Below, piece by piece: positions 8,797 through 17,697 of a DNA stretch of 64,000 bases. Source of the DNA: Sphingopyxis sp. USTB-05 (GTDB lineage Bacteria > Pseudomonadota > Alphaproteobacteria > Sphingomonadales > Sphingomonadaceae); contig NZ_CP084712.1 of assembly GCF_023822045.1 (NCBI RefSeq), forward strand, positions 3,472,001 through 3,536,000, read 5' to 3'. The notes beneath the pieces were generated by a model. That model was not told where the DNA came from, did no database searches, and saw only the letters and a list, made by a program, of their open reading frames with translations. Position 1 is the first letter of the stretch; each line of letters starts with the position of its first letter. A program made the translations under genes and the position numbers.

Positions 8797-10983
8797 ATGG
8801 CGAAACGGGTCTTTACGGCCGCGCTGCTGGGCTGCGCGGCACTGGCACTGGCTTCATGCAACGCGTCGAAAAACGACAGTGTTTCAGGCGGCGGATCGAT
8901 CGACGATGCCGAGAAAGCCAGTGAGACCCTCCTCAAGACCGGCGGCAATGGCGATAATTGGGGCGCGATCGGTTACAGCTATGACGAGCAGCGCTTCAGT
9001 CCGCTGACCGATATCAACGACGAAAATGTGGGTGAGCTCGGTATCGCCTGGACAGCCGACCTTGACGATGCGCGCGGACAGGAAGCAACGCCCGTCGTCG
9101 TCGACGGCGTAATGTATGTCACCCATGCCTGGTCGAAGGTCAGCGCTTGGGACGCCGCGACCGGTAAATCCTTGTGGAAGTTCGACCCCAAGGTCCCCGG
9201 CGAGCGAGCGGTTTCTGCTTGCTGCGACGTCGTCAACCGCGGCGTTGCGGTGTGGGGCGACAAGGTCTTCGTGGGCGCGCTCGACGGCCGCCTGATCGCG
9301 CTCGACAGGAAGACCGGCAAGGAACTGTGGTCGACGCAGACCTTCGACACGTCGAAACCCTACACGATCACGGGCGCGCCGCGCGTCGTGAAGGATATGG
9401 TGCTGATCGGAAACGGCGGCGCCGAATTCGGGGTGCGCGGCTATGTCACCGCTTATGACGCCGACACCGGCAAGGAGCGCTGGCGCTTCTACACCGCGCC
9501 CAATCCGACCAAGGCGAAGGACGGCGCGGCGTCCGATGACATCTTCGCATCAAAGGGTAACGCGACCTGGTCCGATAAAGGCGAGTGGCAGACCTCAGGC
9601 GGCGGCGGCACCGTCTGGGACGCGATCGTTTACGACAAGGATCTGGACCAAATCTATCTGGGCGTCGGCAACGGCAACCCATGGAACCATGGCACGCGCT
9701 CGAATGGTGAGGGCGACAACTGGTTCCTGTCCTCGGTCGTGGCGCTCGACGCCACGACCGGCAAATATAAATGGCATTATCAGGAAACGCCGGGCGAGAC
9801 GTGGGATTATACCGCAACCCAGCCGATCATCCTCGCCGAACAGGCGATGAACGGCAAGCCGACGAAGGTGCTGTACCATGCACCGAAGAACGGCTTCTTC
9901 TTCACGATCGACCGCACCAGTGGCAAGTTGATCGACGCCAAGCCCTTCGTTGACGGGATCAACTGGGCGACGGGTTACGACCTCGCCAGCGGCCGCCCGA
10001 TCGAGAATCCCGAGGCGCGCTTCTACAAGACCGGCAAGCCGTTCATCGCGATCCCCGGCGCGCTTGGCGCACACAACTGGCACCCGATGAGCTACAATCC
10101 GAAAACCGGCCTCGTCTATATCCCCGCGCAGCAAATCCCGCAGGGCTATCTCGCCGACATGACCGAACTCGACAAACGCAAGGTCGTCGGGTTCAACATC
10201 GGTACCACGCTGACCGGCACGATGCTCCCCGACGACAAGGCAGCGTTCCGCGCCGCGGTCGCCGCGACCACCGGGCGGCTGGTGGCATTCGACCCGCGCA
10301 CCGGCAAGGTCGCATGGGCGGTCGACCACCCCGCGGCGTGGAACGGCGGTACGATGACCACGGCGGGCAATCTTGTCTTCCAGGGCACCAGCCTCGGTCG
10401 CTTCCGCGCCTATACCGCCGACACCGGCAAGCAATTGCTCGACCTCGACATGCAATCGGGGATCGTCAGCGCGCCCTCGACCTTCCGCGTCGGCGGCGTG
10501 CAATATGTGGCGTTCATGACGAGCAAGGGCGGCGCCTTTCCGCTTGTCGCCGGGGTCGCGGGCGGCGCGACGCGCAAGATCCCGAACATCCCGCGCCTTG
10601 TCGTGATGAAGATTGGCGGCACGGTGAAACTCCCTGCTCCGCCGTCCTCCGCCGCGCTCGCATGGAACCCGCCGCCGATGACCGCATCGCCGGCGCAGGT
10701 TTCGGCAGGCAAGGCGCATTTCGGGCGCTATTGCATCGTCTGTCACGGCGACAGCGCGATCGGCAACGGCTTCACCCCCGACCTGCGCGTCTCGGGCACC
10801 CTCGCCAATGCCGAGGCGTGGAAGGGCGTCGTAATCGGCGGCGCCCTGAAAGACCGCGGCATGGTGAGCTTCGCCAATGTGCTCACCCCCGCCGATGCCG
10901 AGGCGATTCGCGCCTATGTCATCGAGCGGTCGAACTGGACCAAAGCCAATCTGGCCGACTCCTCGGCGCCGATGGGACGCTGA
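8797..10983 (+). CDS. PQQ-dependent quinohaemoprotein dehydrogenase, lipoprotein
   Basis: 728 aa periplasmic dehydrogenase of the type II quinohaemoprotein (alcohol dehydrogenase) group. It begins with a lipoprotein signal whose lipobox ALASC puts the modified cysteine at 21. Eight-bladed propeller repeats (AxDxxTGK...W) run through 55-610. The vicinal Cys pair of SACCDVVNRG at 142-143 forms the disulfide ring typical of PQQ alcohol dehydrogenases. GETWDYTATQP contains the presumed catalytic Asp. A C-terminal cytochrome c domain carries CIVCH at 646-650, with Met in DRGMVSF as the likely axial ligand. The start was moved to MAKRV because it gives the signal peptide and has GGGAGAGCAAGGG upstream. 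The substrate is unknown, and no pqq biosynthesis gene is in the window. Confidence 0.93.
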   Translation: MAKRVFTAALLGCAALALASCNASKNDSVSGGGSIDDAEKASETLLKTGGNGDNWGAIGYSYDEQRFSPLTDINDENVGELGIAWTADLDDARGQEATPVVVDGVMYVTHAWSKVSAWDAATGKSLWKFDPKVPGERAVSACCDVVNRGVAVWGDKVFVGALDGRLIALDRKTGKELWSTQTFDTSKPYTITGAPRVVKDMVLIGNGGAEFGVRGYVTAYDADTGKERWRFYTAPNPTKAKDGAASDDIFASKGNATWSDKGEWQTSGGGGTVWDAIVYDKDLDQIYLGVGNGNPWNHGTRSNGEGDNWFLSSVVALDATTGKYKWHYQETPGETWDYTATQPIILAEQAMNGKPTKVLYHAPKNGFFFTIDRTSGKLIDAKPFVDGINWATGYDLASGRPIENPEARFYKTGKPFIAIPGALGAHNWHPMSYNPKTGLVYIPAQQIPQGYLADMTELDKRKVVGFNIGTTLTGTMLPDDKAAFRAAVAATTGRLVAFDPRTGKVAWAVDHPAAWNGGTMTTAGNLVFQGTSLGRFRAYTADTGKQLLDLDMQSGIVSAPSTFRVGGVQYVAFMTSKGGAFPLVAGVAGGATRKIPNIPRLVVMKIGGTVKLPAPPSSAALAWNPPPMTASPAQVSAGKAHFGRYCIVCHGDSAIGNGFTPDLRVSGTLANAEAWKGVVIGGALKDRGMVSFANVLTPADAEAIRAYVIERSNWTKANLADSSAPMGR

Positions 10984-11006
10984 CTGCTCAAAATTTAGGC
11001 AGCCGA

Positions 11007-11051
11007 AGAACGTCGTTGCCCAGCCCTTGGGCAGCAGCGTTCTTTCGTTTC
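11007..11051 (+). terminator. Probable terminator after the PQQ dehydrogenase
   Basis: Stem AGAACGTCGTTGCCC / GGGCAGCAGCGTTCT, counting two G-U pairs and one mismatch, followed by TTCGTTT. The stem is imperfect but well placed, 24 bp past the stop. Confidence 0.55.
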
Positions 11052-11085
11052 AAATTTCTTACCAAATCCCCGCGATTCGCCAATT

Positions 11086-11101
11086 GGCACGGCTTTTGAT
11101 T
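11086..11101 (+). promoter_or_regulatory. Possible sigma-54 promoter of glnB-glnA
   Basis: TGGCACG-GCTT-TTGAT matches the -24 element of the sigma-54 consensus fully, but the -12 element has TTGA in place of TTGC. A GGTGCA half-site (NtrC-like) lies at 11103-11108. Dual sigma-70/sigma-54 control of glnBA is known in alphaproteobacteria. The imperfect -12 keeps this tentative. Confidence 0.35.
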
Positions 11102-11160
11102 GGTGCAAGATGGCGGGACATCGCACCGACTCGACGGCAGACCGGACCAGGCACGCCTGA

Positions 11161-11550
<390 letters not shown>

Positions 11551-11621
11551 TCTTTCGCATTTTTCGAAAACCCGACAACCCCCGGCACGCCGGACCATTT
11601 CGCAAGAAGGAAGCATAGACG

Positions 11622-13034
11622 ATGGCTACGAAGCCCAAGGATATCATCGCGCGGATCAAGGAAAACGACATTGAGTGGGTCGACCTGCGCTTCACCGACC
11701 CCAAGGGCAAGTGGCAGCACCTGACCATGGTCGCGTCGATCCTCGGCGAGGACGAACTCGAAGACGGCCTGATGTTCGACGGCTCGTCGATCGAAGGCTG
11801 GAAGGCGATCAACGAGTCGGACATGATCCTGAAGCCCGACCTCGATGCCGTCTATGATGATCCCTTCTCGGCCACCCCGATGCTGGTGATTTTCTGCGAC
11901 ATCGTCGAACCGTCGACCGGCGAAGGCTATGCCCGCGACCCGCGCACGACCGCGAAGCGCGCCGAGGCCTATGTCGCCTCGACCGGCATCGGCGACACCG
12001 TCTATGTCGGCCCCGAAGCCGAATTTTTCATGTTCGACGACGTCCGTTTCGAAACCGGCTACAACAAGTCGGGTTTCGAGATCGACGATATCGAACTGCC
12101 GACCAACACCGGCCGCAGCTATGAGGGCGGCAACCTTGCGCACCGTCCGCGTGCCAAGGGCGGCTATTTCCCTGTCGCGCCGGTCGACAGCGCCGTCGAC
12201 ATCCGCGCCGAAATGGTCTCGACGATGCTCGAAATGGGCCTGCCCTGCGACAAGCATCACCATGAAGTCGCCGCCGCGCAGCACGAACTGGGCCTCACCT
12301 TCGGCACGCTGACCGAAACCGCCGACCGCATGCAGATCTACAAATATGTCGTGCACCAGGTCGCGCACGCCTATGGCAAGACCGCGACCTTCATGCCGAA
12401 GCCGATCAAGGACGATAATGGCAGCGGCATGCACACCCACATCTCGATCTGGGAAAAGGGCAAGCCGCTCTTTGCCGGCAACGGCTATGCTGGCCTTTCG
12501 GACATGTGCCTCTATTTCATCGGCGGCGTGGTCAAGCATGCCAAAGCCCTCAACGCTTTCACCAACCCGACGACGAACAGCTACAAGCGCCTCGTCCCCG
12601 GTTTCGAAGCTCCGGTGCTGCTCGCTTATTCGAGCCGCAACCGTTCGGCCTCGTGTCGCATCCCGTACGGTGCGGGCGCGAAGTCGAAGCGCGTCGAGTT
12701 CCGGTTCCCCGACGCGATGGCGAACCCCTATCTCTGCTATTCGGCGCTGCTGATGGCGGGCCTCGACGGTATCCAGAACAAAATCCACCCCGGCGACGCG
12801 ATGGACAAGAATCTGTACGACCTGCCGCCCGAAGAGTTGAGCGAAGTCCCGACCGTGTGCGGAAGCCTCCGCGAAGCGCTCGACAGCCTGCTCGCCGACC
12901 ACGACTTCCTGCTCAAGGGCGACGTGTTCAGCAAGGACCAGATCGAAGCCTATGTCGAACTGAAGTGGGACGAGGTCTATCGTTTCGAACAGACGCCGAG
13001 CCCGGTCGAGTTCGACATGTACTACAGCGCCTGA
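11622..13034 (+). CDS. glnA: Glutamine synthetase type I
   Basis: 470 aa dodecameric enzyme that makes glutamine from glutamate, ammonia and ATP. The active-site segments are present: the N-terminal beta-grasp with [11 protein letters not shown], the GPEAEFFMF metal site, the NGSGMHTH segment and the NRSASCRIP arginine loop. The adenylylation site is Tyr399 in NLYDLPPEE, so activity is expected to be switched by GlnE downstream of P-II. An AAGAAGGAAG Shine-Dalgarno supports the ATG. It is preceded by glnB and closed by a strong terminator at 13062-13096. Confidence 0.97.
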   Translation: MATKPKDIIARIKENDIEWVDLRFTDPKGKWQHLTMVASILGEDELEDGLMFDGSSIEGWKAINESDMILKPDLDAVYDDPFSATPMLVIFCDIVEPSTGEGYARDPRTTAKRAEAYVASTGIGDTVYVGPEAEFFMFDDVRFETGYNKSGFEIDDIELPTNTGRSYEGGNLAHRPRAKGGYFPVAPVDSAVDIRAEMVSTMLEMGLPCDKHHHEVAAAQHELGLTFGTLTETADRMQIYKYVVHQVAHAYGKTATFMPKPIKDDNGSGMHTHISIWEKGKPLFAGNGYAGLSDMCLYFIGGVVKHAKALNAFTNPTTNSYKRLVPGFEAPVLLAYSSRNRSASCRIPYGAGAKSKRVEFRFPDAMANPYLCYSALLMAGLDGIQNKIHPGDAMDKNLYDLPPEELSEVPTVCGSLREALDSLLADHDFLLKGDVFSKDQIEAYVELKWDEVYRFEQTPSPVEFDMYYSA

Positions 13035-13061
13035 TCCGACAGGGTCAGATCGCCTAAGGAA

Positions 13062-13096
13062 GGGCGTCCGGTTCGGGGGAACCGGGCGCCCTTTTT
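13062..13096 (+). terminator. Rho-independent terminator of glnBA
   Basis: GGGCGTCCGGTTC...GGAACCGGGCGCCC hairpin followed by TTTTT, 28 bp after the glnA stop. It also separates glnA from the convergent membrane-protein gene. Confidence 0.9.
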
Positions 13097-13098
13097 CG

Positions 13099-13761
13099 TC
13101 AGCGGGTCATCATTCCGCGCTTTCCGATCGCGACGAACGAACCCAGCAGCAACATAGCCGAAAGCGTCGTGACGACGTCGATCGGTGAGAGCACCGCGCC
13201 GAAGCCGAGGAAATCGGCCGCCGCCCAAAGCGACAGAATGACCCAGCTCAGGCAGAAGGCCCACAGGCAGCCTTCGAGACCGAGTTGCCAGCTCAACTCG
13301 TCGAAGGCGCCACGCCACCGCCAGCTTGCGCACACGCCCGCGGCGGTCGACAGGAGCAGCGCGCCGATCGCAACTTCGGCGGAAACCGGCCCCGCCGCGA
13401 ATCCCGGCCCACGCGCCAACGCGAGCAGGACGAGCACGATCCCCGTGATGCCCATGACTGCGGTCGACTGCGCAAGCGTGCTGCGCTCGTCACGCAGTTC
13501 GTCGGCATCGCCGACGTTGAGGAGCTTCGCGCCCGCCTGTGGTGCAACAAGGCCGAAGCCTACGAAGGCCCCCATCAGCAGATAGACCAGGCCGACGCCG
13601 GCCAGCGCCACGCGCGACGGGCCCATTGCATCGAGCAACCCGGCGCCCGCCAGCGCAAGCGCCGCCGCGGAAAATCCCGCGCCCACCATCGCGCCCACCA
13701 GCATCTTGAGGGCCGAAGCCTTGACCTGCGACGCCCGATTTCCTGTCACGGCCTTGTTCAT
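13099..13761 (-). CDS. Multi-pass membrane protein of unknown function, partner of XRE regulator
   Basis: 220 aa protein with about six hydrophobic helices, each rich in Ala/Gly/Leu, and a short charged loop near residues 80-95 (GDADELRDERSTL). Its ATG at 13761 overlaps the TGA of the upstream XRE gene in an ATGA, so the two are translationally coupled. I do not recognise a named function. XRE-plus-small-membrane-protein pairs of this kind occur widely in bacteria, often with the membrane protein annotated only as hypothetical. A longer in-frame ORF reaches to 14025 but runs through the XRE gene in another frame, so I reject that start. The role is inferred only as possible stress sensing or regulator tethering. 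Confidence 0.75.
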   Translation of the reverse strand: MNKAVTGNRASQVKASALKMLVGAMVGAGFSAAALALAGAGLLDAMGPSRVALAGVGLVYLLMGAFVGFGLVAPQAGAKLLNVGDADELRDERSTLAQSTAVMGITGIVLVLLALARGPGFAAGPVSAEVAIGALLLSTAAGVCASWRWRGAFDELSWQLGLEGCLWAFCLSWVILSLWAAADFLGFGAVLSPIDVVTTLSAMLLLGSFVAIGKRGMMTR

Positions 13762-13970
13762 CCTTCGTCCTCCGGCAACCAATGATCGACAAACAGCTCG
13801 CGTACCTCGAGCCCGAACAATCGAGCCATGCGCAATGCAAGCGGCAGGCTGGGGTCGTATTTGTCGGTTTCGACCGCGTTGATCGTCTGGCGCGACACGC
13901 CGAGCCGGCGAGCGAGTTCGCCCTGGCTCCACGCCGCCTTCTCCCGATATTCGCGAACCCGATTTTCCAA
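13758..13970 (-). CDS. XRE-family helix-turn-helix transcriptional regulator
   Basis: 70 aa minimal Cro/CI-type DNA-binding protein. The HTH covers residues about 14-35, with WSQGELARRLGVSRQTINAVE as the core, followed by the dimer-helix segment DPSLPLALRMARLFGLEVRELF. There is no extra sensory domain. It is coupled to the membrane-protein gene downstream (ATGA overlap). A perfect TGTAAAGA-AC-TCTTTACA palindrome is centred 25 bp before its start and would overlap the -10 region of a TTGACA promoter on this strand, so autorepression is likely. Family membership is clear. The targets beyond itself are unknown. Confidence 0.88.
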   Translation of the reverse strand: MENRVREYREKAAWSQGELARRLGVSRQTINAVETDKYDPSLPLALRMARLFGLEVRELFVDHWLPEDEG

Positions 13971-13986
13971 CAGCCAAGGCCCTTCC

Positions 13987-14004
13987 TGTAAAGAACTCTT
14001 TACA
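13987..14004. promoter_or_regulatory. Operator O1, perfect inverted repeat before the XRE gene
   Basis: TGTAAAGA-AC-TCTTTACA, 8 bp arms. On the minus strand it lies about 17 bp after TTGACA (14025-14020), that is, over the expected -10 of the XRE promoter. Confidence 0.65.
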
Positions 14005-14019
14005 TATCATCAGCCGATC

Positions 14020-14037
14020 TGTCAAACATACTTTACA
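14020..14037. promoter_or_regulatory. Operator O2, imperfect copy of the same motif
   Basis: TGTCAAACATACTTTACA keeps TGTnAA...TTTACA with the same 18 bp length. Its centre is 33 bp from O1 (about three helical turns), which would put two regulator dimers on the same DNA face. It contains the minus-strand -35 TTGACA. Confidence 0.5.
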
Positions 14038-14112
14038 CCCCGTCGACTTTCTGGCGATTACTTTTTGATAAGCCGAACGCGCTAATAGCAGGACGAATCG
14101 GGGGGATATTCA

Positions 14113-14631
14113 ATGTTTCGCATGATAGTTCCGATCATCGCGATGCTGCTTGCAACCGGCTGCGGCAAGATTGCCGAGCTGGCGAACGAGACACGCATCG
14201 TTGCCGCGCCGCGCGAGGAGGTGTTCGCGAAGATGTTCGGTAACGACAGCGCCTTCACCGGCTTGCCGCTCGTCACCAACGGCGGATCGACACGGCTCTA
14301 TGAGCTCATCGTGCAAAAGGGCGAACCCGGATTCGACAAGATGATCCCCGACGAGCGGCCCGATGCGCAAAAGGTGAAGATTGCGGTTGCGATGGAAATC
14401 CCGCGCGAAACGCACCTGATCTACAGCGTCGACGATGGCGCGTTGAAGACGGGGCTGAAATTCACCTTTGAAGAATTGGCGCCGGGCCGAACGAAGGTCG
14501 CGTTCACGATCGACGATTTGACCGGTGATGGGTCGAAGGGCTTGATGGTGAACCGCTCCGCCCTTCGGAAAATCGCCCGCGACGCGCTCGACAAGCTGGA
14601 CGATTTCGACGAGGTCAAGGAGCTCGCCTGA
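14113..14631 (+). CDS. Small lipoprotein of unknown function
   Basis: 172 aa. The N-terminus MFRMIVPIIAMLLATGCGK is a lipoprotein signal with lipobox LATGC (Cys17). The mature part has no motif I recognise. It alternates beta-strand-like stretches (KVKIAVAMEI, THLIYSVDDG, RTKVAFTIDD) and ends in a charged helix (RKIARDALDKLDDFDEVKEL). The fold may be a START/SRPBCC-like or other sheet-helix domain, but that is only an impression. GGGGGGA lies upstream of the ATG. It is transcribed away from the XRE gene and shares with it the 142 bp intergenic region that holds operators O1 and O2. Confidence 0.75.
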   Translation: MFRMIVPIIAMLLATGCGKIAELANETRIVAAPREEVFAKMFGNDSAFTGLPLVTNGGSTRLYELIVQKGEPGFDKMIPDERPDAQKVKIAVAMEIPRETHLIYSVDDGALKTGLKFTFEELAPGRTKVAFTIDDLTGDGSKGLMVNRSALRKIARDALDKLDDFDEVKELA

Positions 14632-14739
14632 GACGAACCGATTCCAATATATAAGTTGGTAAATCAGCGAGGTTGCGATCCCCGCCGATGGGTGACAGGC
14701 TGCCCGCCGGGTTCGTTCGATTGCGAAAGGCTGTTGCCC

Positions 14740-16209
14740 ATGCGGATGCGAGTTTTTGCCGCCCTTTTCCCCTTGATCCTCGCTTCGTGCGGCGGCGGCG
14801 GAGGGGGCGGAGGCGGCAGCACGCCGCCACCCGCCAGCAACTCTCCGCCCAGCTTCACCTCGGCACAGACTGCAAGCATCGTCGAAAACACCACCAGCGC
14901 CTATCAGGCCACCGCAAGCGATCCCGACGGCGATGCGCTGACATTCAGCATCGACGGCGGCGCCGATGCGGGGGTTTTCTCGATTACGTCCGCGGGTGCA
15001 CTCCGGTTCAACACCGCGCCGAACTATTCCGCGCCGACCGATGCCGATCGCAACAATGTCTACAACGTCCAACTCCGCGTCAGCGACGGCCGCGCGAGTG
15101 CGACGCTGACGGTCAACATCACCGTGACCAACAGCGCCGACGGAATCTCGGTCGGGCGCGTGGCGCCCGTCGGATCGACCAGCTTCAGCCGGCCCGTCTA
15201 TCTTGCGCCGATCCCCGGCGACAGCAACAACGTCTATGTCGTGGAGAATGGTGGCGGGGTCTATCGGTTCAATCCGACGACCGGCAGCAGCACGCGCGTT
15301 CTCAACATCACCGATCTTTCGTCGGGCGGCGAACGCGGACTGCTGGGGCTCGCCGTCAATCCAAACAATGTGAACCAGTTGATGGTCGTCGCCACCGGGC
15401 CCGACGGCTCGGTGCAGGTCCGCCGCTACACGCTGGGCACCGCGTCGCCTGAGACGACCTATATAACCGCTCTATCGGTTCCGCACGCCGACTCCTCCAA
15501 TCACAATGGCGGCTGGATCGGCTATGGTCCCGATGGCAACATCTATGTCGCTATTGGCGACGGCGCCACGGGCGGCGACCCCGCGCAGGACACGAATTCG
15601 CGCCTCGGCAAGATACTGCGGCTCGCGGTCGATCCGGCGAACGCCAATCGCTTCGTTCCGGCGCCGGGCAATCCCTATATTTCCGGTGGCGGAGACCCCT
15701 ATGTCTTCGCACGCGGCCTCCGCAATCCGTTCCGGGCGTCCTTCCAGGGATCGACCTTGGTGATCGGCGACGTGGGGGAGAGCAATATGGAAGAAATCAG
15801 CATGTTGCCAATCGGTACGCCGGGACTCAATTTCGGCTGGCCCTTCATGGAGGGAACACGCGTCAACCGTGGCACGCCGCCCTCAGGTCTCACGCCACCG
15901 GTCGCAGAATATGCGCCCGCCCTCGGCCGCAGCGTGATCGGCGGCTATGTCTATCGCGGACCGATCGCATCGCTGCGCGGACAATATGTCTTTGGCGACT
16001 TCATCTCGGCCAATGTGTGGACGCTGCCGTTCGCCGACTTCGCGCAAGGACAGACATTGCCATCGTCGCGTTTCGCCAACCGCAACGACGACTTCAGGCC
16101 CGATGTCGACACGCTCCGGCAACTCGCGTCTTTCGGAGAGGACAGCGCGGGCAACCTCTATATCGTCAGCGTGTCGGGCAACATCTTCATGGTGCGTCCG
16201 CGAAACTGA
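14740..16209 (+). CDS. PQQ-type sugar dehydrogenase lipoprotein with cadherin-like domain
   Basis: 489 aa exported lipoprotein. The signal ends in lipobox LASC (Cys17) and is followed by nine glycines and a Pro/Ser linker. Residues about 40-140 form a cadherin-like beta domain (ENTTSAYQATASDPDGDALTFSI). Residues about 150-489 are a six-bladed beta-propeller of the soluble glucose/aldose sugar dehydrogenase family (GERGLLGLAVNP, the HNGGWIGYGPDGNIYVAIGDG core, ARGLRNPFR, GDVGESNMEEI, NFGWPFMEG). Such enzymes oxidise sugars with PQQ. The PQQ- and Ca-binding loops look intact, but the substrate is not evident. The start was set at 14740 for the signal peptide and an upstream GAAAGG. An in-frame GTG/ATG further upstream would bury the signal. 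Confidence 0.85.
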   Translation: MRMRVFAALFPLILASCGGGGGGGGGSTPPPASNSPPSFTSAQTASIVENTTSAYQATASDPDGDALTFSIDGGADAGVFSITSAGALRFNTAPNYSAPTDADRNNVYNVQLRVSDGRASATLTVNITVTNSADGISVGRVAPVGSTSFSRPVYLAPIPGDSNNVYVVENGGGVYRFNPTTGSSTRVLNITDLSSGGERGLLGLAVNPNNVNQLMVVATGPDGSVQVRRYTLGTASPETTYITALSVPHADSSNHNGGWIGYGPDGNIYVAIGDGATGGDPAQDTNSRLGKILRLAVDPANANRFVPAPGNPYISGGGDPYVFARGLRNPFRASFQGSTLVIGDVGESNMEEISMLPIGTPGLNFGWPFMEGTRVNRGTPPSGLTPPVAEYAPALGRSVIGGYVYRGPIASLRGQYVFGDFISANVWTLPFADFAQGQTLPSSRFANRNDDFRPDVDTLRQLASFGEDSAGNLYIVSVSGNIFMVRPRN

Positions 16210-16291
16210 CGTCGCGGAGCGACTGTCCGGCTGAACGCTTGCCGCGAACGGAAAGGCACGGCACAAGGGCGCCTCCATAGGAGGCCTCCCC

Positions 16292-17602
16292 ATGAAATCA
16301 TTGCCCTTTGCCGCTATCGTCGCCCTTCAACTCGCGCTGATCCCGGCAGCGCAAGCAAAGCTGTCGAAGGCCGAAAGCGGCATGGCGAAAACGGTCGACG
16401 CCGAACAGGCGCGCTCGCTGGCCCTGCTCGAAAAGCTCGTCAACCAGAACAGCGGCTCGCAGAATCTGGAAGGCGTCGAAAAGGTCGGAGCGATGATGCG
16501 CGCCGAACTCGAGCCGCTAGGCTTCAAGGTCGAATGGAAACCGATGCGCGATACCGGCCGCGCCGGCCACCTGATCGCGACGCATACAGGCAAGCCCGAT
16601 GCCAAGCGCCTGCTCCTCATCGCGCATCTCGACACGGTGTTCGAACCCGACTCGCCGTTCCAGAAGTTCACACGCAAGGGCGATATGGGCGAAGGACCCG
16701 GCGCGGGCGACGACAAGGGCGGCATGGTCGTGATCGTCGCGGCCCTACGCGCGATGAAGGCCGCCGGCACGCTCAAGGACGCGAATATCGAAATCCACAT
16801 GACCGGCGACGAAGAGGATTCGGGCAGCCCGATCGAAAAGGCGCGCGCCGACCTGATCGATGCAGGCAAGCGCAGCGACGTTGCGCTCGATTTCGAAGGG
16901 CTCGTCCGCGACAATGGCGCGGACATGGGGTCCGTCGCACGGCGCTCGTCGGATAGCTGGACCGTCACCGCCACGGGCAAGAGCGCGCACAGCTCCGGCA
17001 TTTTCAGCGCCGCGGCGGGCGACGGCGCAATCTATGAGCTGACGCGGATCGTCTACCGTTTCCGCACCGAACTCCCCGAACCGAACCTCACCTTCAACGT
17101 CGGGCTGATCGCGGGCGGGCAGCAGGCCGAACTCGACGCGGGCGGCATACGCGCGACGGTGAACGGCAAGACAAACATCATCGCGCCGATCGCAATCGCG
17201 CGCGGCGACCTCCGCGCGCTGTCGCCCGAACAAATCGAACGGGTGAAAGCGAAGATGGCCGCGATCGTCGCCGAGCATGCGCCGGGTACCGACGCCAAGC
17301 TGAGCTTCGATCCGGGCGGCTATCCGTCGATGGCGCCGACCGATGGAAACCGTGCGCTGCTCGCAAAACTCAATGGCGTGAACCGCGACCTCGGCCTTGC
17401 CGAAATGGCGCCGCTCGATCCGCTGAAGCGCGGCGCGGGCGATATCAGCTTCGTCGCCGCCGACGTCGACGGGCTCGCGGGACTCGGGCCGTACAGTACC
17501 GGCGACCATGCGCCGGGCGAAGCGGTCGATATCCCCAGCATCAGCCGGCAGGCGACGCGCGCTGCCATCCTGATGTCACGCCTTTCTGCTGAAAAGCGCT
17601 AA
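16292..17602 (+). CDS. M20 family metallopeptidase (glutamate carboxypeptidase-like), secreted
   Basis: 436 aa with a cleavable signal peptide (MKSLPFAAIVALQLALIPAAQA). The M20 metal ligands are in order: His112 in AHLDTV, the bridging Asp140 in GAGDDKGGM, then the Glu pair 174-175 in TGDEEDSG. The lid/dimerisation domain contains GKSAHSSGIF with its conserved His. Overall pattern is closest to CPG2-type glutamate carboxypeptidases, which cleave C-terminal Glu from folates or peptides. The true substrate cannot be read. GGAGG sits 8 bp before the ATG. It stands alone, with 83 bp to the preceding gene and 95 bp to the next. Confidence 0.88.
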   Translation: MKSLPFAAIVALQLALIPAAQAKLSKAESGMAKTVDAEQARSLALLEKLVNQNSGSQNLEGVEKVGAMMRAELEPLGFKVEWKPMRDTGRAGHLIATHTGKPDAKRLLLIAHLDTVFEPDSPFQKFTRKGDMGEGPGAGDDKGGMVVIVAALRAMKAAGTLKDANIEIHMTGDEEDSGSPIEKARADLIDAGKRSDVALDFEGLVRDNGADMGSVARRSSDSWTVTATGKSAHSSGIFSAAAGDGAIYELTRIVYRFRTELPEPNLTFNVGLIAGGQQAELDAGGIRATVNGKTNIIAPIAIARGDLRALSPEQIERVKAKMAAIVAEHAPGTDAKLSFDPGGYPSMAPTDGNRALLAKLNGVNRDLGLAEMAPLDPLKRGAGDISFVAADVDGLAGLGPYSTGDHAPGEAVDIPSISRQATRAAILMSRLSAEKR

Positions 17603-17697
17603 ACTGCCGTCTTTCACAGTTGGCCGCGCTTGATTCATCAGGCACAGTGATTAGGTAGCAATCCGAGACGGAATTGACCGCCGATGGGAGAAGAATG

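Noticed and set aside
13762..14025. Longer N-terminus for the membrane protein upstream of 13761
   Set aside because: The region is already occupied by the XRE gene in another frame, and the ATGA overlap fixes the start at 13761.
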